Source: Triplophysa rosa (Eukaryota; Chordata; Actinopteri; Cypriniformes; Nemacheilidae). Taken from it: a DNA stretch of 64,000 bases. The notes under the pieces were generated by a model. The model was not told where the DNA came from. It saw only the letters and a program-made list of their open reading frames with translations, and ran no database searches. Below are positions 59,301 to 64,000 of the stretch, in pieces. The stretch is from contig NC_079895.1 in assembly GCF_024868665.1 (NCBI RefSeq), positions 3,245,506-3,309,505 of the forward strand, given 5' to 3'. The position numbers were made by a program, and so were the translations under genes. Numbering within the stretch: position 1 is the stretch's first letter; each line of letters starts with the position of its first letter.

Positions 59301-59851
59301 AAAGGGGTCATACGGTGCGAATACATGTTTTTTCTGTGTCATTGGTGTGTTATAAGTTGCCCATGCATGTACTACACATGTAAAATTGTAAAAATGAAAG
59401 TATCGGAACAACAGATGCATTCTAAAAGCGAATGCTCACCCAGACCTGCCTGAAACGCCTCGTGTAACCACACCCCCACAAATCTACATCAGTTGGTGGT
59501 ATGATTTGACTGAGACCGCCCAAATGTATACGCAAGTAAGGTGGGCGTACCTGTCAGTACAATTGAAGAGGAACCTGATGTTCCAAATATGGTAAGAGGC
59601 GTTACATTTATGTCACACGCTTGCAGTATTCCACCAATCACTACGCACTGGTTAACTGGCCAATCATAGCACACCTCGCTTTTCAGAGCGATGAGCTTTG
59701 TAAAAAATCTGCTCGTTTCAGAGAGGCGGGGCAAAGAGGAGATACAAACATGCACGGTATGTGGAAAATACCTTAAATCGTGTATACACATTGCATTACA
59801 TCTAAAATAAACAATAATATTTGTTTCAGCCGTGTCATATGACCCCTTTAA
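59301..59851 (-). repeat. Repeat family J, copy 2 (both ends present)
   Basis: AAAGGGGTCATACGGTGCGA at the left and GCCGTGTCATATGACCCCTTTAA at the right form inverted ends. The interior matches 17156-17686 in the opposite orientation, including the same open frame. Confidence 0.93.
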
Positions 59852-61231
59852 TATTGATTTATTAAAAATGGTGGAATATAATATAAAAAATATTAGTTTA
59901 TGGCCAATGGATAATAAAACTAATGGTATTGTATCAAACTATATTGCAGTCAATTATGTAATCAATACAACTGATTCATTTATTATAATATAGATCTAGT
60001 TTTGAGATGTTTTAAAAACGATCATACTTTTTATCTGAAGACCCTTGACAGAATGTTAGGACATCGCACTAAAAACATCATCACTTTTTAATACATATAA
60101 AAAGACTTTGCTGGAACGGTTCTACACTGGACATCTGCTCCATCACCATGTCTGTGTATATCAGTATCAAAGCGTATCACTGTACAGTCAGGGTCACATA
60201 TGAACTCGAGAGATACTGGACATCGATCATTCCACAAAGCTCTCTGACCCCGGACAGCTCAAGACGTGTCAATATTTGCATTGGCTGAGTGGCAGATGCA
60301 TGCACTCATCTCTACAATTCATTGAGTGAAACACTAGGGATTGAATTTCCTAAACATGCTGAAAATAAAAAAGTCAATTTTCAGCCTCACAAACAGGTTA
60401 GAGTCTACATGAAATCCAAATTTAATTCATGAATGGTCAAACTTTCTGTCTTTGCACACATTTTCAGCCTGCGCCCTCCAACCACCTGGATCCATTTGGG
60501 TATGCAACAACATTTTGAACATAACAAATTTCCCCGTCATTTTTCTCATTGCATGTCACAACACCAATTCACTTTGACTTCAATAACTTTTACTTTAAGC
60601 CGAACCTTAAAATACTTTCATTTCAAGGTACTTTCAAGGAAACAAGAGACCGTTCAGCCTGACTAGTCTAAAAACTCTCAGACAGTTCATTTATAATTGA
60701 GAGTTTGTGCGAAGTGCATTTCGAGCTTATAACTATTGAATGTTTTTTATGCTTTTTCCTTTTTTCCCTTTCCGCTGACACACTTTCAGACCATTTACAT
60801 CGTGAGAACCGAACAAGCCCTCCTCCTATTCAAATGTCACCTGTGCTCAGCAGGTACTCCGACTCGTGCCAAATACACTTCTGCGTCAGGCATTTCACTT
60901 TGGATGAAGCCAGCAAATAAATCACATCTGTTGGGTTCTGAACGCCTGTTTCCTGCATCTTTTCACTCGGCAGCGTCTGATAACATCTACAGCTGTAGAC
61001 AGAGACCTCGAGCCTCCATCAGCGCCAGTGGAACTTCAGAGTCTAAGAGGACGAAATGCTCAGCTAATCTTTAGATTCAAAAGGTGCCCGAGCTTTGGAG
61101 GGATTTGGGATCCTTTCCCACTCCATTCAGTGAAGCGGAATGCTAATTAAGAGACCAGAGAGGTCAGAGAGAGGGAATGACCATACAGACACACAGAGAG
61201 AAGCATCGCGCCATTCAGACCGACTGTTTAA
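59852..61231. other. No gene seen
   Basis: AT-rich first-intron sequence. 60950-61130 is GC-richer but has no exon that I can support. Confidence 0.5.
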
Positions 61232-61652
61232 AGACACAGTTCGCCTAAAATTAGTCATTTCAATCAAGATTTTTCTCGTAAAAATGTTGTCAAAATTTAC
61301 TCATTTTCATATCGTTCCATGCTACATTATTACAAATCCCTTAGAAAAGTTAACCACAGTTTTACTATAGTAAAAATGAAGTATAAATATTTAAAAACTA
61401 CGGTTACTATAGTAAGACCATGGTAAATTTATATACAGTAAGAGATATGTGCCACCACGGAGTTTTCAAGTTAACAAGTTTCTTAATAAAGATATTAAAT
61501 GTTACTTGTGTGGAATTCTTTTACAGTCCGAGTTTGGCGGTTTGCACACATTTACCGTATTACGCAGCATCTTGCAAGAATACAACCGAGATTAGAACGA
61601 CATAATGAGTAAAACGTTTGGGTTCCCTTTTTACAGGTCACTATCCCTTTAA
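61232..61652. repeat. Fold-back family A-like element with internal TTTTACTATAGT repeat
   Basis: AAAGACACAGTTCGCCTAAA at the left and CAGGTCACTATCCCTTTAAA at the right. A TACTATAGTAAAAATGAAG / TTACTATAGTAAGACC fold-back lies inside. Confidence 0.6.
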
Positions 61653-61844
61653 ATAACAGAGAGCATGGAGACAGCGGTGAAGGACAAGCCGCACAAACGC
61701 AGAACGTTTCAAAACGACACACGCACAAGTAAACAACAAGCCCACTGCTACAGCACTAATCTAATTATTCGTTTTTGTCCTGGGAAACGCTGTCGCTCCC
61801 CAAATCCCACCCACCCCGGTGAAGTGGACCGACCCACAGCTCAC

Positions 61845-61925
61845 CCAAAACATGCAGGAGAGGCAGACCCAGGTGCGCGCGCGACCGGCCAGTGCCGCCG
61901 GCAGGCTCAGAGACACGGAGGGCAT
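61845..61925 (-). CDS. Tensin-type gene, candidate first coding exon
   Basis: The minus-strand frame starts with ATG at 61925-61923 and encodes 27 residues, beginning MPSVSLSLPAAL and ending CLSCMFW. It then meets a GTGAGC donor (plus-strand bases 61839-61844). An in-frame TAG lies upstream, so this is the first possible methionine of the frame. The exon ends in phase 0 and the C1 exon at 41482 starts in phase 0, so the join would read ...CMFW-PEEFEAV.... The surrounding sequence is CpG-rich, as expected near a promoter. The short peptide has no known domain; it is hydrophobic in places but lacks a convincing signal peptide. The assignment rests on phase, strand, donor quality and position. 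A different first exon outside the window is possible. Confidence 0.6.
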
Positions 61926-62095
61926 GACGAGATCGAGTCGACGGGAGATCAATTCCTCTCTGGATCCAACACAGGACGCCTAGTTATTCCACATGCTGTT
62001 CCCACAATGCTCTGCAGATCCATGACACGCTGAGAAGAGTCTGACTCAACTGCTGCTGCTCTCCTCATTTCTTCTCTCTTATTCCAGACCCCCTC
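61926..62095 (-). promoter_or_regulatory. Probable 5'UTR and proximal promoter of the tensin long form
   Basis: This sequence lies directly upstream of the candidate start codon on the minus strand. It contains an upstream ORF of 39 codons (62068-61949, starting MRRAAAVESD) that stops 24 bases before the main ATG. A CT-rich tract follows at 62094-62127. No TATA box is evident. The transcription start is not defined by the sequence, so the outer limit is approximate. Confidence 0.4.
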
Positions 62096-62127
62096 CCTCT
62101 CTCTCTCTCTCCCTCACTCTCTCTTTT
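62094..62127. repeat. CT-rich simple repeat upstream of tensin exon 1
   Basis: Interrupted run of CT dinucleotides (GA on the gene strand), immediately upstream of the inferred first exon. Confidence 0.8.
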
Positions 62128-62497
62128 TTGGGGTCATGTAGCTCAGCTCCACAGGAGGGGGGGGTGACTGAGAGCCTCTTTATTTCTCCTCATTGCTCTC
62201 CTTGTGGTTATTCTCACTTTGGCTCCTCCTATCTCGCTCTCTCTCTTCATTCTTACTTTCATTCACATCTTCCACCCCCTGCCCCCCGGACTCACATCCC
62301 CCACTGGCAAATTTTCTCAAAGCACGCTCGACCATTCTCATCTTGATCTCTTCTCGCTTCAGCAAACAGTGTGACAACCCGGCTGTGGTCAAACATCCAC
62401 ATAAGAAAGAATAATGAAGGTGATGTCTAATATCTTGGTTGTTTCTCCTAGTCAATCGTGAGACCGAACGGAGAAAAATCTCACGCTTCTCAGAGCT
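62128..62497. other. Upstream flank of the tensin gene
   Basis: Pyrimidine-rich on the plus strand (62180-62280); likely distal promoter. No exon or defined element. Confidence 0.4.
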
Positions 62498-62706
62498 TAC
62501 GTTTTTAAAAATTGTTGGGTTATTTCAACCCAGCATTGGGTCAAAAATGGACAAGCTAACGCAGAGCATTTTTATATTTGACCCAACTATGGGTTAAAGG
62601 AACCCAGCATATTGGGTTGAAAAAACCCAATAAATTATAACCCAACGGCTGGGCTTGTCCATTTTTGACCCAACGCTGGGTTGAAATAAACATTTTGTTC
62701 TCTAGA
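62498..62706. repeat. Fold-back repeat family F, copy 2
   Basis: TTGTTGGGTTATTTCAACCC, TGGGTCAAAAATGGACAAGC, inverted GGGCTTGTCCATTTTTGACC and CAACGCTGGGTTGAAATAA. Confidence 0.93.
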
Positions 62707-64000
62707 GTTTCATAAGGGATCTCAACAAATGTCTCAAATGTCAGAGATTTAAATCTAAAATCAAATTTCTTTTAAAATTTCGAAACTAAGTTTATTATTA
62801 TATTAAAAATAATTAAGAACGACAAAACGATCAACATCTAAGCAATAACACTTTCCTGGAAAAACAAAACTAGCAAATAGATTTTTCCGAAAAGCAATGA
62901 GATTAAATAGAGAGCAAAATTAATCTGTTTGAGGTTTTCTGCACTTTCTTTTAATCTCGCATGGGTTTTAGAAGATGTCTCAAAAACTGTTCTCGAGTCT
63001 ACAATTAAAAGTTTGATATTTGAATATATGAACTCTATTCTTTCTCATGTCACCAAATTTCTCTTTATCATGTCTTTTTATATTCAATTTTATCAAAATG
63101 TCTGACACAAACATAAGTGAGAACTGATACGTCTCTGTGACAGAGCTACGAGGAGCAAATTTCCCTCTGCGTCTGCAACTCTGCCCCAGATAGAACCAAA
63201 AGCCATGTGCTGCTTTTCTGAGCTGAAAAACAGCCATCAAAGACACATCTCAACACAGACAGCAGAGCTGAGGGCTGTAAAAGTTAAAGCGTTTCATTAG
63301 AGTCACAATCCATCACATCTAAATTGGTCTGCTGGAGGTAAAGGTGGTCTGGTGTTTGCCATCACTGTGGGATGTCCGTCTCCCTCCCTCTCTCTCAATT
63401 TTAGGGGGTAATGTCTGTAATCCCATGGCATTTCCTCTTCATCAACCCGATCCTTCATCAACGTCTCGCGGGGGTCAGTCCTGTTTTTCCTCACAGTGCC
63501 CATCATCACGGCACAGTTTGAACACATTTGTGGTTCGGGTTGCAGTAGTCTCACACTCAGATGTTAAACCCACAGCCTGTGAAACGTCTGATAAATACTT
63601 CACAAGAAACATGAAGATGAGCAGTTAGAATCTTCTAGGCAAAGTATGAAATAACCTCAGAATTCCCCAAAACATATATAAAATATAACACATGTACAGT
63701 ATATGGTGTCTTGAGGATATTGCCATACATTATCCCCTCATCTGCAAATTGTTTGGTTGCCTGGCAACTGTAAAAAGCACACATTTAGGATAATGAACAA
63801 TATCTCGTCGTGGAACATCAGTTTATTTAGATTATTAACAAATGAGACTATTTATAGAATATGGTGGCCACAGAAATAAGCCACTGGATGATGTGTATTA
63901 CAGTGATTTTACCACATTTAAAGAGCCAGTTCACCCTCGGGCCTTGTGAGATGTAGATGACTCTTTTCTTAGAACAGTGAAGAAGATTTTTAGCAAATAT
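62707..64000. other. No gene seen
   Basis: AT-rich to 63100, then mixed single-copy sequence up to the window edge. Intergenic or further 5' intron. Confidence 0.5.

Larger units (their letters stand above)
27606..61925 (-). other. Tensin-family gene, 5' part (C1-containing long form)
   Basis: This is the span of a minus-strand gene inferred from three phase-compatible coding exons at 61845-61925, 41368-41482 and 27606-27643. Tensins are focal-adhesion proteins that link integrins to actin. Long forms start with a C1 zinc-binding domain, followed by a PTP-like/C2 region and C-terminal SH2 and PTB domains. Only the N-terminus and most of the C1 domain fall in the window. Introns are about 20.4 and 13.7 kb, and the next intron runs past the left edge. 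Such long introns fit tns1 or tns3 better than the compact tns2. The paralogue cannot be settled from this much sequence, so no symbol is given. Confidence 0.75.

Noticed and set aside
1..64000. CRISPR arrays, operons, phage or bacterial defence systems
   Set aside because: Nothing of the kind is present; the repeats are eukaryotic transposon families and microsatellites.

Overview
The window looks like a gene-poor stretch of a teleost genome, most likely a cyprinid (carp, barb or zebrafish relative). The main evidence is the repeat content: fold-back elements beginning with a 'TTCACCCAAAAATGAAAATT'-type sequence, tRNA-derived SINEs ending in the fish tail TGGATAAAAGCGTCTGCCAAATG, Tc1-like ends and several hAT-type elements. 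There is no bacterial gene organisation, and almost all open frames are short and random.

The one gene I can support is on the minus strand: the 5' part of a tensin-family gene. Three exons fit in phase: a candidate first coding exon (61845-61925, CpG-rich, 5'UTR upstream), the first part of a C1 zinc-binding domain (41368-41482) and its continuation (27606-27643). Together they encode H-X12-C-X2-C-X10-C-X2-C-X4-H-X2-C, the tensin-type C1 pattern. The last cysteine and the PTP, C2, SH2 and PTB regions would lie left of base 1. The introns are about 20.4 kb, 13.7 kb and more than 27 kb.

Further left there are three weaker alternative first exons on the same strand (near 20.6, 11.5 and 7.2 kb). 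Each has an ATG after an in-frame stop and ends in phase 0 at a GT, the same phase with which the C1 part ends. They could be promoters for shorter tensin isoforms that lack the C1 domain. The 11.5 kb one has a TATA/CArG-like box. Short CT tracts lie just upstream of three of the four candidate first exons.

On the plus strand, within the first intron, 50.7-51.4 kb contains exon-like open frames, including a 39-residue frame with a good signal-peptide shape. I could not assemble these into a gene.

The remainder is intron and upstream DNA filled with repeats: at least eight copies of one fold-back family, four copies of a 'CATCTAGTGGTGA' family, two inverted copies of a 550-bp family 42 kb apart, a 742-bp hAT-like element with a perfect 8-bp target duplication, an 861-bp hAT-like element nested in an older repeat, Tc1-like remnants and microsatellites. 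Several repeat-free, moderately GC-rich blocks may be conserved regulatory DNA. I found no CRISPR, operon, intact tRNA/rRNA gene or complete transposase, and nothing that I can honestly call a new biological system.
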